DNA of 64,000 nucleotides from Staphylococcus sp. 17KM0847. GTDB lineage: Bacteria; Bacillota; Bacilli; Staphylococcales; Staphylococcaceae. Positions 55,584-64,000 of this stretch are shown piece by piece. How positions within the stretch are numbered: the stretch's first letter is position 1; each line of letters opens with the position of its first letter. Made by a program: the position numbers and the translations under genes. A model generated the notes under the pieces. That model made no database searches and was not told the DNA's origin. It saw only the letters and a program-made list of their open reading frames with translations. The stretch covers positions 310,001-374,000 of the forward strand of contig NZ_CP040781.1 in the NCBI RefSeq assembly GCF_013463155.1, read 5' to 3'.

Positions 55584-56867
55584 ATGTTATATGGAAGGCT
55601 GGTGCATAGTCAAACTTTATTAACAACGGAAGAAATACGGGAAGAAAGTTCAGGCGTTATACGGGAGCGAGAGACTTGGTATTGTAAGCAATGTGGCACA
55701 AGGGAAAAAGAAGATTTTTATACATATATCGCTTTAAATACATCCATACCGATTACATATTGTCGGCGATGTATTCAAATGGGGCGTATGTCGACAGTCG
55801 ATAAGATATGGATTACACAAAGTAAACAGTCATGTTCAAAAGGTTATTATTCTATACCGTTTAAATTATCAGAACAACAGTGTTATGCATCAGAACGAAT
55901 ATTGGAGGCAGTACGTGACTATCGTTCGCTTTTGTTGCATGCTGTGACTGGTGCGGGAAAAACAGAGATGATTTTTGCCGCGATCGCTTATGCAAGGCAG
56001 CGTGGTGATAATGTTGCGGTTGTATCTCCTAGAGTAGATGTAGTGATTGAAGTGAGTAAACGTTTACGTGACGCTTTTAAAGATGAGATGATAGATGTGT
56101 TACATCAACAGAGTCAGCAGCGTTATAATGGACATTTTGTTGTCGCCACAGTTCATCAACTTTATCGATTCAAGAAGCATTTTGATGTGTTATTCGTTGA
56201 TGAAGTAGACGCTTTTCCACTTTCAATGGATCCATCTTTAATGCATATACTTCATTATGCGAGTAAAGCGCAAAAAAGTGCTGTTTATATGACCGCCACA
56301 CCACCTCATACATTGAAGCGACAATTTTGTAGTGAAAGTATCATCACATTGCCTGCACGATTTCATAGACATCCTCTAGTTGTACCTACATTCAAATATT
56401 TCAAAGTGCGCTATCATCGTATTCAATTTTATTTACTTCATCAAATTCGTCAACAACAAGCAATGGGGAGGACGACGTTGCTATTTTTTAGCAATATTCG
56501 ACAGATGTGTCAGTTTTATAAGGTTTATCAATCTGTCGTGTCAAACATATGCTTTGTTTATAGTGAAGATCCTGAGCGTTTATTAAAAGTGGAAGCGTTG
56601 CGTAAGGGTGAATATTCCGTAGTTTTGACGACAACTATATTAGAAAGAGGCTTTACAATGGCATTTTTAGATGTGTGGGTTATGGAGGCGCACTGCCATT
56701 CATCATCAACGCTTATTCAAATAGCTGGAAGAGTGGGGCGTAAGGTATCTTGTCCAACAGGAATAGTTCATTTTTTTCATGAGGGGAGAACATGGTCAAT
56801 GTATCAAGCACGTGCCAATATTAAGTTTATGAATAAGTGTGCCCTAGAAAGAGGGTGGATTGATTAG
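55584..56867 (+). CDS. comFA: ComFA-type DNA helicase/translocase
   Basis: A 427-residue superfamily 2 helicase. A four-cysteine zinc site (YCKQCG and CRRC) near residues 32-70 precedes Walker A AVTGAGKTEM and the DEVD box, with TATPP and GRVGRK motifs later. ComFA drives DNA import through the competence machinery. Start ATG follows GGGGGG. Stop overlaps the GTG start of comFC by one base. The gene is intact, although natural transformation in staphylococci is rarely seen. Confidence 0.92.
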   Translation: MLYGRLVHSQTLLTTEEIREESSGVIRERETWYCKQCGTREKEDFYTYIALNTSIPITYCRRCIQMGRMSTVDKIWITQSKQSCSKGYYSIPFKLSEQQCYASERILEAVRDYRSLLLHAVTGAGKTEMIFAAIAYARQRGDNVAVVSPRVDVVIEVSKRLRDAFKDEMIDVLHQQSQQRYNGHFVVATVHQLYRFKKHFDVLFVDEVDAFPLSMDPSLMHILHYASKAQKSAVYMTATPPHTLKRQFCSESIITLPARFHRHPLVVPTFKYFKVRYHRIQFYLLHQIRQQQAMGRTTLLFFSNIRQMCQFYKVYQSVVSNICFVYSEDPERLLKVEALRKGEYSVVLTTTILERGFTMAFLDVWVMEAHCHSSSTLIQIAGRVGRKVSCPTGIVHFFHEGRTWSMYQARANIKFMNKCALERGWID

Positions 56868-57529
56868 TGAGGTGTTTGTTCTGTCAAAATATCATTATAT
56901 CCGAGTTATCGTTCCACAATTTTTTTGAGTCGCGTTCAATATTATGTCAAAGCTGTCAAGAGCGCTTGAATATGTGCAAAATGAATAGCGATGTATCATG
57001 TACATATTGTCATGGGATACTAGAGAACGGTCAATGTCTGAGTTGTATGCATATGTCATGTAGTAGCATTCGTTTTAATCATATTTATAGTTGCTATCGT
57101 TATACAGGTATTATTCGTGAGATGTTGCAACAATACAAATTTATGAGAGACGTAGCTTTAGCAGAAGTTATCGCGCAGTATATGGTATTTCCAAGAAAAC
57201 GATATGATGTTATTGTACCGATACCGTCTTCTCCGAGTAACGATATAATACGAACTTTTAATCCTGTAAAGTATATTTTAGACTTTAAAAAAATAGAATA
57301 TAAAGATATTTTAGCTATGACCGATCGTCCAAAACAATTTAAATTAACACAAAAAGAAAGAATGAATATCAAAAATTCAATGCGGATCAAAAAGGAAATA
57401 AAACTTGAAAATAAAAGTATATTACTTGTAGATGATATTTACACAACGGGGAGCACAGCGCATCATGCTGCTGCTAGGCTATTTCACAAAAAAGTCAGAA
57501 GATTGGATATGTTAACGTTTGCACGTTGA
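56867..57529 (+). CDS. comFC: ComFC-type phosphoribosyltransferase-like protein
   Basis: A 220-residue ComF-family protein. N-terminal cysteine pairs (CLFCQN, CQSCQ, CTYC, CLSC) suggest zinc binding; the C-terminal phosphoribosyltransferase-like domain has ILLVDDIYTTGST. It works with ComFA in competence. The start is GTG at 56867, overlapping the comFA stop (TAGTG). Long for the family only by its cysteine-rich N-terminus. Confidence 0.9.
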   Translation: MRCLFCQNIIISELSFHNFFESRSILCQSCQERLNMCKMNSDVSCTYCHGILENGQCLSCMHMSCSSIRFNHIYSCYRYTGIIREMLQQYKFMRDVALAEVIAQYMVFPRKRYDVIVPIPSSPSNDIIRTFNPVKYILDFKKIEYKDILAMTDRPKQFKLTQKERMNIKNSMRIKKEIKLENKSILLVDDIYTTGSTAHHAAARLFHKKVRRLDMLTFAR

Positions 57530-57592
57530 CATAAACATGGTAAAATATAAGTAAGAAAGATAATAAAACAGAGGTTGAAAGGAGCGAGCACT

Positions 57593-58153
57593 ATGATTAA
57601 CTTTGAAATTCACGGAGACAACCTCACAATCACAGATGCTATGAGAAATTATATCGAGGAGAAAATCGGTAAACTTGAACGTTATTTCACAAACGTGCCA
57701 AATGCAACAGCACATGTGAAAGTAAAAACGTATCAAAATTCTAGCACTAAAATAGAAGTGACAATTCCACTTAAAAATGTGACACTTCGTGCAGAAGAAC
57801 GTCACGATGACCTGTATGCAGGTATTGATTTAATCAACAATAAATTAGAGCGTCAAGTACGTAAATATAAAACACGTGTTAACCGTAAAAATCGTGATCG
57901 TGGTATTGAAGAAGATGTTTTTGTAGATGCTGAAGCAACACAACCAGATTTAGAAAATGATACAACAGAACCGGATATTGAAATTATCCGCTCTAAAACA
58001 TTTAATTTAAAACCAATGGATCCTGAAGAAGCAGTGTTACAGATGAATCTTTTAGGACATGACTTCTTCGTATTCAACGATCGTGAAACAGATGGTACAA
58101 GTATTGTATACCGTCGTAAAAATGGTAAATATGGTTTGATTGAAACAGAATAA
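57593..58153 (+). CDS. hpf: Long-form ribosome hibernation promoting factor
   Basis: A 186-residue protein in two domains: the N-terminal ribosome-binding fold (about 1-100, [20 protein letters not shown]) and the C-terminal dimerisation domain (about 128-186, [20 protein letters not shown]). This long form joins two 70S ribosomes into 100S dimers in stationary phase. The ATG 57593 follows AAAGGAG. It lies between comFC and secA and is followed by a terminator. Confidence 0.95.
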   Translation: MINFEIHGDNLTITDAMRNYIEEKIGKLERYFTNVPNATAHVKVKTYQNSSTKIEVTIPLKNVTLRAEERHDDLYAGIDLINNKLERQVRKYKTRVNRKNRDRGIEEDVFVDAEATQPDLENDTTEPDIEIIRSKTFNLKPMDPEEAVLQMNLLGHDFFVFNDRETDGTSIVYRRKNGKYGLIETE

Positions 58154-58189
58154 ATGTTTTTGAAAAATAAAAATGAATGATAAGCATGG

Positions 58190-58230
58190 GAGTTAGGGTG
58201 TATAGCGCATAAGGCACTCTAACTCTTTTT
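58190..58230 (+). terminator. Terminator after hpf
   Basis: GAGTTAGGGTG pairs with CACTCTAACTC, then TTTTT. Confidence 0.82.
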
Positions 58231-58296
58231 GTATTATCAATAATATAATGATATGATACGTGAAACTGAGACATTACCACTTACTAAGAGTATATC

Positions 58297-58327
58297 AGTA
58301 TAAATTTATACTTAATAATGGTATGAT
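58297..58327 (+). promoter_or_regulatory. Extended -10 promoter of secA with palindrome
   Basis: TGGTATGAT (58319-58327) is an extended -10 element 46 bp before secA. A perfect 16-bp palindrome AGTATAAATTTATACT (58297-58312) covers its -35 region and could be an operator or simply AT-rich promoter DNA. Confidence 0.5.
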
Positions 58328-58373
58328 GGATTGTTGTAAGCGACAGAGTTTTTGAGCTAAAGGAGCGAAAGGA

Positions 58374-60902
58374 ATGGGTATTTTATCTAAACTGATTGAC
58401 GGAAACAAAAGGGAAGTCAAACGTTTAAGTAAAATTGCTGATAAAGTCATTGCATTAGAAGATGACATGTCAATTTTAACAGACGATGAAATTAAACAAA
58501 AAACACAAGCATTTCAAGAAGAATTACAACAAATAGATGATATAAAAAAACAAAATAATAAGTTAGATGAGATTTTACCAGAAGCTTTTGCGCTTGTGCG
58601 TGAGGCAGCTAAGCGTGTATTTAATATGAGTCCATATAAAGTACAAGTTATGGGTGGTATTGCAATTCATAATGGTGATATTGCAGAGATGAGAACAGGT
58701 GAAGGTAAAACATTAACTGCAACGATGCCGACCTACTTAAATGCACTTACTGGTCGAGGGGTACATGTTATTACGGTAAATGAATATTTATCATCTGTAC
58801 AAAGTGAAGAGATGGCAGAGCTGTATAACTTTTTAGGCTTATCAGTAGGACTTAACGTCAATAGCCTGTCGACACCTCAAAAGCGTGAAGCGTATGCACG
58901 AGATATTACCTACAGTACGAATAATGAGTTAGGCTTTGATTACTTACGAGATAATATGGTCAATTATAAAGAAGATCGTGTGATGCGCCCATTAAACTTT
59001 GCTATTATTGATGAGGTCGACTCGATTTTAATTGATGAGGCACGTACGCCATTAATTATTTCTGGAGAAGCAGAGAAGTCAACATCACTGTATACACAAG
59101 CAAATGTATTTGCAAAGATGTTAAAGGGTGAAGAAGACTATAATTATGATGTACAAACGAGAAACATTCAGTTAACAGAGCAAGGTATCGATAAAGCAGA
59201 GCGTATGTTTAAAATTGATAACTTGTATGATGTGAAAAATGTAGACATCATCCATCATATCAACCTTGCTTTACGTGCTAACTATACGATGCAGCGTGAT
59301 GTTGATTATATGGTTGCAGGTGGCGAAATATTGATTGTTGACCAGTTTACAGGTCGTACTATGCCGGGACGTCGTTTTTCTGAAGGTTTACATCAAGCGA
59401 TCGAAGCGAAGGAAGGCGTTCAAATCCAAAACGAATCTAAGACGATGGCTTCTATTACTTTTCAAAACTATTTCAGAATGTATCGAAAATTATCCGGTAT
59501 GACAGGTACTGCTAAAACAGAAGAAGAAGAATTCCGTAATATTTATAATATGACAGTGACACAAATCCCAACAAATCGACCTGTACAGCGTATGGATCGA
59601 AGTGATTTAATTTATGTGAGTCAAAAAGGTAAATTTGACGCTGTTGTGGAAGAAGTTATCGAAAAGCATCGCAAAGGTCAGCCCGTCTTACTTGGTACAG
59701 TAGCAGTTGAAACATCAGAATATATTTCTAACTTATTGAAAAAGCGCGGTATTCGCCATAGTGTCTTAAACGCGAAAAATCACGAAAAAGAAGCTGAAAT
59801 TGTTTCAGGCGCTGGTCAAAAAGGTGCTGTAACGATTGCGACAAACATGGCAGGTCGTGGTACAGATATCAAGTTAGGTGAAGGTGTGGAAGAATTAGGT
59901 GGCCTAGCCGTTATTGGTACAGAGCGACATGAATCTCGTCGTATCGATGACCAACTACGTGGACGTTCAGGTCGTCAAGGTGATAAAGGAGATAGTCGTT
60001 TTTATCTTTCTTTACAAGATGATTTGATGGTAAGATTTGGTTCAGAACGTATGCAATCAATGATGAATAGATTGGGGATGGACGACTCAACGCCAATCGA
60101 ATCTAAAATGGTGTCTCGTGCAGTTGAATCTGCTCAAAAACGTGTTGAGGGTAATAACTTTGATGCGCGTAAACGAATTCTTGAATATGATGAAGTGTTA
60201 CGAAAACAACGTGAAATTATGTATGAAGAACGCAATAAAATCATTGATGAGGCAGAAAGTTCAGAGCTTGTCGTTCAAATGATCAAATCTGCATTGGATC
60301 GTACCATTGCATATTATATCAATGAAGACGATGACAATATTGATTATGAACCACTCATTCACTATGTTGAAGATGTATTTTTACATGAAGGTGAATTGAC
60401 AGAATCAGAAGTGAATGGCAAAGATAAAGAAGATATTTTCGATATCATTTGGAAAAAAGTGGATAAAGCTTATACACATCAAAAAGAGCAACTCGGTGAA
60501 CGCATGCCAGAGTTTGAACGTATGATTCTTTTGCGCTCTATTGATAATCGTTGGACTTCCCATATCGATACAATGGATCAGCTGCGACAAGGTATTCATT
60601 TACGTTCATACGGTCAACAAAACCCACTACGTGATTATCAAAATGAAGGGCATCAGTTGTTTGACGATATGATGCAAAGTATTGAAGAAGACGTTAGTAA
60701 ATATATTTTAAAATCTATTGTAACAGTAGATGATGATGTTCAGCGTGAAAAGACGAAAGAATTAGAGGGTAAACACGTATCAGCTAATGATGGCAAAGAA
60801 AAAGCAAAGCCTAAACCATTTGTTAAAGAACAAGAAGTAGGACGCAATGATCCTTGCCCATGTGGTAGTGGAAAAAAATATAAAAACTGTCACGGTCACT
60901 AA
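58374..60902 (+). CDS. secA: Preprotein translocase ATPase SecA
   Basis: An 842-residue SecA. Walker [14 protein letters not shown]-box [20 protein letters not shown] and the [13 protein letters not shown] arginine-finger region are present, and the C-terminal zinc site reads [15 protein letters not shown]. It drives secretion through SecYEG. Neighbours hpf and prfB match the usual S. aureus secA1 context. Start ATG follows AAAGGA. prfB starts 32 bp after the stop. Confidence 0.98.
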   Translation: MGILSKLIDGNKREVKRLSKIADKVIALEDDMSILTDDEIKQKTQAFQEELQQIDDIKKQNNKLDEILPEAFALVREAAKRVFNMSPYKVQVMGGIAIHNGDIAEMRTGEGKTLTATMPTYLNALTGRGVHVITVNEYLSSVQSEEMAELYNFLGLSVGLNVNSLSTPQKREAYARDITYSTNNELGFDYLRDNMVNYKEDRVMRPLNFAIIDEVDSILIDEARTPLIISGEAEKSTSLYTQANVFAKMLKGEEDYNYDVQTRNIQLTEQGIDKAERMFKIDNLYDVKNVDIIHHINLALRANYTMQRDVDYMVAGGEILIVDQFTGRTMPGRRFSEGLHQAIEAKEGVQIQNESKTMASITFQNYFRMYRKLSGMTGTAKTEEEEFRNIYNMTVTQIPTNRPVQRMDRSDLIYVSQKGKFDAVVEEVIEKHRKGQPVLLGTVAVETSEYISNLLKKRGIRHSVLNAKNHEKEAEIVSGAGQKGAVTIATNMAGRGTDIKLGEGVEELGGLAVIGTERHESRRIDDQLRGRSGRQGDKGDSRFYLSLQDDLMVRFGSERMQSMMNRLGMDDSTPIESKMVSRAVESAQKRVEGNNFDARKRILEYDEVLRKQREIMYEERNKIIDEAESSELVVQMIKSALDRTIAYYINEDDDNIDYEPLIHYVEDVFLHEGELTESEVNGKDKEDIFDIIWKKVDKAYTHQKEQLGERMPEFERMILLRSIDNRWTSHIDTMDQLRQGIHLRSYGQQNPLRDYQNEGHQLFDDMMQSIEEDVSKYILKSIVTVDDDVQREKTKELEGKHVSANDGKEKAKPKPFVKEQEVGRNDPCPCGSGKKYKNCHGH

Positions 60903-60934
60903 GAAAAACAGTAGATGTAAAGGAGCGAATTGGG

Positions 60935-62042
60935 ATGGAACTGTCTGAAATTAAGCGTAATATTGATGTATATCATTCAAAATTAGAACAACTTAGGGGG
61001 TCTCTTTGACTTAGAAAACAAGGAGACGAATATTCAAGAATTTGAAGAAATGATGGCTGAACCGACCTTTTGGGATGATCAGCAACGTGCACAAGAAATT
61101 ATCGACCAAAATAATGCACTTAAAGTTGTAGTGACAACATATTATGAGATTGAATCAGAAATTGAAGATATGACTGCCACACACGAACTATTACAAGAAG
61201 AGTGCGATGAAGAAGTCAAGGCTGACTTGGAGGAGACAGTCGTTAGTTATCAAGCTAAGTTGGATCGTTTTGAGTTACAATTACTGCTTAATGGTGAACA
61301 TGATGCGAATAATGCGATTTTGGAGCTCCATCCGGGGGCAGGTGGAACAGAATCACAAGATTGGACAGAGATGTTGTTGCGCATGTACCAGCGTTTTTGT
61401 GAGCAACAGGGATTTAAGGTAGAAGTTGTAGATTATCAGGCAGGCGATGAAGCAGGTGTTAAAAGTGTTACGCTCATTATCAAAGGCCATAATGCATATG
61501 GATACCTAAAAGCAGAAAAAGGTGTACATCGTCTTGTGCGCATCTCACCATTTGATTCGTCTGGTCGACGTCACACTTCTTTTGCATCATGTGATGTTAT
61601 TCCAGAGTTTAATAACGAAAAAATTGAAATTGAAGTTAACCCAGATGATATTACAGTAGATACATTCCGTGCATCAGGTGCAGGTGGACAGCATATTAAT
61701 AAAACAGAGTCTGCCATTCGTATTACGCACCATCCGACTGGCATTGTTGTAAACAACCAAAATGAACGTTCACAAATCAAAAACCGCGAAGCAGCAATGA
61801 AAATGTTGAAAGCTAAATTGTACCAGCTTGAAATTGAGCAAAAAGAACGAGAACTTGCTGAAATTCGTGGCGAACAAAAAGAGATTGGTTGGGGCAGTCA
61901 AATTCGCTCATATGTATTTCACCCATATTCTATGGTAAAAGATCATCGTACCCAAACTGAAACAGGTAACGTTAATGCAGTAATGGACGGCGATATAGGC
62001 ATGTTTATTGATGCTTATTTAAGAAGCCAAATGAATCGTTAA
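60935..62042 (+). CDS. prfB: Peptide chain release factor 2 (programmed +1 frameshift)
   Basis: The gene starts at ATG 60935 behind AAAGGAG. After 24 codons it meets an in-frame TGA (61007-61009), and the protein continues in the +1 frame (GACTTAGAAAACAAG). The slip site is CTT TGA C, with an internal Shine-Dalgarno-like AGGGGG three bases before CTT. This is the classic RF2 autoregulatory frameshift. The rest contains the SPF motif ([11 protein letters not shown]) and the GGQ motif ([13 protein letters not shown]) for peptide release at UGA and UAA. Do not annotate it as broken or as two genes. Confidence 0.96.
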
Positions 62043-62067
62043 ACGAAAGACATTGAGATATTGATAT

Positions 62068-62113
62068 ACTCCGAGAAGTTGGACGTAAACCTCTAACTTT
62101 TCGGGGTATTTTT
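62068..62113 (+). terminator. Terminator after prfB
   Basis: ACTCCGAGAAGTTGGA pairs (with G-U pairs) with TCTAACTTTTCGGGGT, then ATTTTT. Confidence 0.82.
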
Positions 62114-62117
62114 ATGA

Positions 62118-62533
62118 GGCTCGTCACCTTTTTTGTTATACAAACAGCGCAATCATTGATTGTTCACCCATCATTCTGCTCAACCCAATACATATTAATA
62201 GATGAATTTAAGCGTATCATTCCATTTTATAAAAAACACTTACCTATCATTCAATCAGCGATGAACCACCCACAATTCAATAATGGCTGTATCAACGCCC
62301 CGTCAAGGATAGACTCACACGTTATGTTGCTTAAATGTTACGTAGTAATAGCTAGAACGATTTCTTGTGTTGTCGTATGTATTTAGAATCAAGAAACGAT
62401 AGTACTGAAAAAGCGCACAATCCATCAAGATTATACGCTTCGACATGCCTAGCCATTTCTACGTATATGAAATTATCATAAAAATAAAACTAAGTACTTT
62501 TAATGATCTGTCCACCACAGAAGATGGACAGCC
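62118..62533 (+). mobile_element. Internally deleted ISL3-like element (copy 3)
   Basis: Left end GGCTCGTCACC followed by TTTTTTGTTATACAAA resembles the left end at 7910. The right end (ACCACAGAAGATGGACAGCC, ending 62533) read on the other strand begins GGCTGTCCATCTTCTG, an inverted repeat of the left end. The interior is about 370 bp; a broken frame reads IPFYKKHLPIIQSAMNHPQF and NNGCIN, recalling the C-terminal part of ISL3 transposases. No 8-bp target duplication is visible, so it is old. Confidence 0.65.
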
Positions 62534-62763
62534 TAAAGTATGATATGCATTTTGTATTTGTTGTTATCAAGCCAATAGGAGCTTTTTCTTGTATATATAT
62601 TGTTTGGATGGGTTTATAGTGTTTTTTGATAAAAGGAGTTTCAATCAATGGATTTGTATTAATTTTAGATAATATATTTCATCTTTTTCACAAATAGAAT
62701 GTACGTATTATTTTAGAATAGTGACTGTGTTATGCTTTGGACACATACTATGCGTTAAAGGTG
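62534..62763. other. Gap before the LysM-CHAP gene
   Basis: No gene. TGTTATGCT (62728-62736) is a possible extended -10 element for the CHAP gene; no good -35 is seen. Confidence 0.4.
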
Positions 62764-63594
62764 ATGATATTTGTGATTTTTCAGTATGCGTGTTCTGTCG
62801 CAAAAGCCATGACCCTATTGCCCCTTTTGTTTTCTCACATGATGTCACAACAACACTATACATTGTTAGAAGACACATCACTCTCTGATCTTGCACATCA
62901 ATTTGCCACGACACCTCAAACGATCAAGGAACTGAATCATCTTGAACCTGAGCAATATCGCTTAAAAACAAGACAAACTATTAATGTCCCTACGCATCAC
63001 GTTTTAATAAAGCCACCTCATCTTGACCTACCTCATTTTCTTAAGCAACATCATCTTTCTTATGAGCGTATTAAAGCATTTAACCCACACTTCTTGTATG
63101 AAACTTCACCACAATGGATAGCTTTAACTGAAAAAGGAATGGCACATTTACCATTGATGTCACTTACAGCAAAATCGCTATACTCACCCTATAATCATAG
63201 GTTATCACAGCCAGAGATTGCGGTGTCATCTAGGCAATTGGACTTTAAAGAAGCGGCTAATCGATCAAATGGTTTTTACAGTAACGGTTATCGTCAAGGA
63301 CAGTGTACAGCATATGCATTTGAACGTCGTATTACATTAGGAAGAGCGATTCCATTGCATTGGGGAGATGCTAAATATTGGGCGAAGCATGCACGACGGG
63401 AAGGCTTTGTCGTATCTCATATACCTAAAGTTGGTGCGATATTGGTATCTGAAGCCGGTCAATATGGACACGTTGCAATCGTAGAAGCATGTTTGAAAAA
63501 AGGAGTTTATATATCAGAAATGAATTGGAAGGGTGAGGGTGTTATAAGCACAAGATTCATTGGAAATATAGATGACTATCAATATATTTACTGA
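62764..63594 (+). CDS. LysM and CHAP domain protein, probable peptidoglycan amidase
   Basis: About 276 residues. One LysM-like repeat (YTLLEDTSLSDLAHQFATTP, then INVP) is near the N-terminus. A C-terminal CHAP domain has the catalytic Cys in GQCTAYAF, His in GHVAIVE and Asn in EMNWKG. Such proteins cleave peptidoglycan stem or bridge peptides outside the cell. The start is uncertain: ATG 62764 lies only 2 nt after AAAGG, GTG 62773 is better spaced, and a TTG 62737 opens the frame. The N-terminus is hydrophobic but an unconvincing signal peptide. Confidence 0.75.
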   Translation: MIFVIFQYACSVAKAMTLLPLLFSHMMSQQHYTLLEDTSLSDLAHQFATTPQTIKELNHLEPEQYRLKTRQTINVPTHHVLIKPPHLDLPHFLKQHHLSYERIKAFNPHFLYETSPQWIALTEKGMAHLPLMSLTAKSLYSPYNHRLSQPEIAVSSRQLDFKEAANRSNGFYSNGYRQGQCTAYAFERRITLGRAIPLHWGDAKYWAKHARREGFVVSHIPKVGAILVSEAGQYGHVAIVEACLKKGVYISEMNWKGEGVISTRFIGNIDDYQYIY

Positions 63595-63682
63595 AGGCTT
63601 ATATTGTTTAAGGTGCGTTATTAAACAAAAGTATGTTATATTATCATAAAATATATTGCACGTTGCAGAGGAGGTTGCATCA

Positions 63683-64000
63683 ATGGGTGTCCATCAATAT
63701 TTTAAAAGATTATCAGACTTAGAAAAGCTCATACGTTTGCCGGGGAAATTTAAATATTTTGAACATAATGTAGCAGCACACTCCTTCAAGGTAACAAAAA
63801 TTGCGCAGTATCTCGGTACAGTTGAAGAATTTCATGGGAAAGAGGTAGATTGGAAAAGTCTATATGAAAAGGCATTGAACCATGATTTTGCTGAAATTTT
63901 TACAGGTGATATTAAAACACCGGTGAAATATGCGAGCAGTGAGTTGAAGAAATTATTTGCACAAGTAGAAGAAGAAATGGTGGATACATTTATCAATGAG
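63683..64000 (+). CDS. YfbR-like HD-domain nucleotidase (3' partial)
   Basis: The first 106 codons of a gene cut by the window end. The ATG follows GAGGAGG. It reads RLPGKFKYFEHNVAAHSFKV and then LNHDFAEIFTGDIKTPVKY, matching YfbR-like HD proteins: the HD pair is in NHDFAE. E. coli YfbR is a 5'-deoxyribonucleotidase. The rest of the protein and its function cannot be checked here. Confidence 0.83.
   Translation, partial: MGVHQYFKRLSDLEKLIRLPGKFKYFEHNVAAHSFKVTKIAQYLGTVEEFHGKEVDWKSLYEKALNHDFAEIFTGDIKTPVKYASSELKKLFAQVEEEMVDTFINE

Noticed and set aside
57525..57555. TTGACA with TATAAG before hpf as a promoter
   Set aside because: The spacing is only 14 bp, too short for a vegetative promoter.
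61007..61009. In-frame TGA in prfB as a nonsense mutation
   Set aside because: The surrounding AGGGGG and CTT TGA C are the standard programmed frameshift signals of RF2.
62114..62386. 90-codon ORF after prfB as a functional gene
   Set aside because: It lies inside the ISL3-like element and starts in its terminal repeat; I treat it as transposase debris.
1..64000. CRISPR arrays, tRNA or rRNA genes, prophage
   Set aside because: No regularly spaced repeats, no recognisable tRNA or rRNA sequences and no phage structural genes were found on either strand.

Overview
This 64 kb window is a low-GC Firmicutes chromosome segment, almost certainly from a Staphylococcus species. Evidence: the gene content (tarO, ltaS with the staphylococcal catalytic and cleavage residues, csbB, yfhO, gdpS, an mpfA-like gene, nrdIEF, fakB1-comFA-comFC-hpf-secA-prfB in that order), AT-rich codon usage, strong AGGAGG-type ribosome binding sites and typical staphylococcal intergenic palindromes. 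From memory the backbone runs parallel to the S. aureus fruRKA-to-prfB region, but I cannot name the species.

Layout. 1-2429: 3' part of a teichoic-acid-type glycosyl/glycerophosphotransferase and a YbaK deacylase. 2.5-6.2 kb: fructose operon fruR-fruK-fruA with a promoter carrying a candidate cre site and direct repeats. 6.3-7.8 kb: mpfA-like Mg2+ exporter gene behind an unusual structured leader. 7.9-13.1 kb: yfhO and csbB (lipoteichoic acid glycosylation), interleaved with two decayed ISL3 relics. 13.1-14.6 kb: a small accessory patch with a decayed gene, a Doc/AbrB-type toxin-antitoxin pair and an IS1182-type tail. 14.7-17.8 kb: two small membrane proteins, then queC-queD-queE under a preQ1-I riboswitch. 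17.8-22.1 kb: pabA-pabB-pabC, a small membrane protein and pxpB-pxpC. 22.5-34 kb: ltaS, ZIP transporter, ABC-F ATPase, RecQ-type helicase, an EgtUV/OpuC-like ABC transporter, hisC and a deoxyribonucleotidase. 34-39 kb: two POT peptide transporters, queF and an EamA transporter. 39-45.4 kb: nrdI-nrdE-nrdF with candidate NrdR boxes, then murB, a CHY zinc protein and a GrpB-like protein. 45.4-52 kb: YkyA-like lipoprotein, bacilliredoxin-like YtxJ, glycerate kinase, pepT, a split ThrE-type exporter and gdpS. 52.3-64 kb: tarO, yigZ, fakB1, comFA-comFC, hpf, secA, prfB (programmed +1 frameshift), a third ISL3-like relic, a LysM-CHAP protein and the start of a YfbR-like HD protein.

Themes. Cell-envelope polymer synthesis recurs (CDP-glycerol transferase, YfhO/CsbB, LtaS, TarO, MurB, CHAP hydrolase). 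Queuosine precursor synthesis is split between queCDE and queF. Peptide and amino-acid handling is represented by two POT permeases, PepT, PxpBC and ThrE. No prophage, CRISPR array, rRNA or tRNA was seen. The sequence is mostly ordinary core genome; the least ordinary parts are the mpfA leader, the nrd upstream region, the toxin-antitoxin patch and the ISL3-derived elements.
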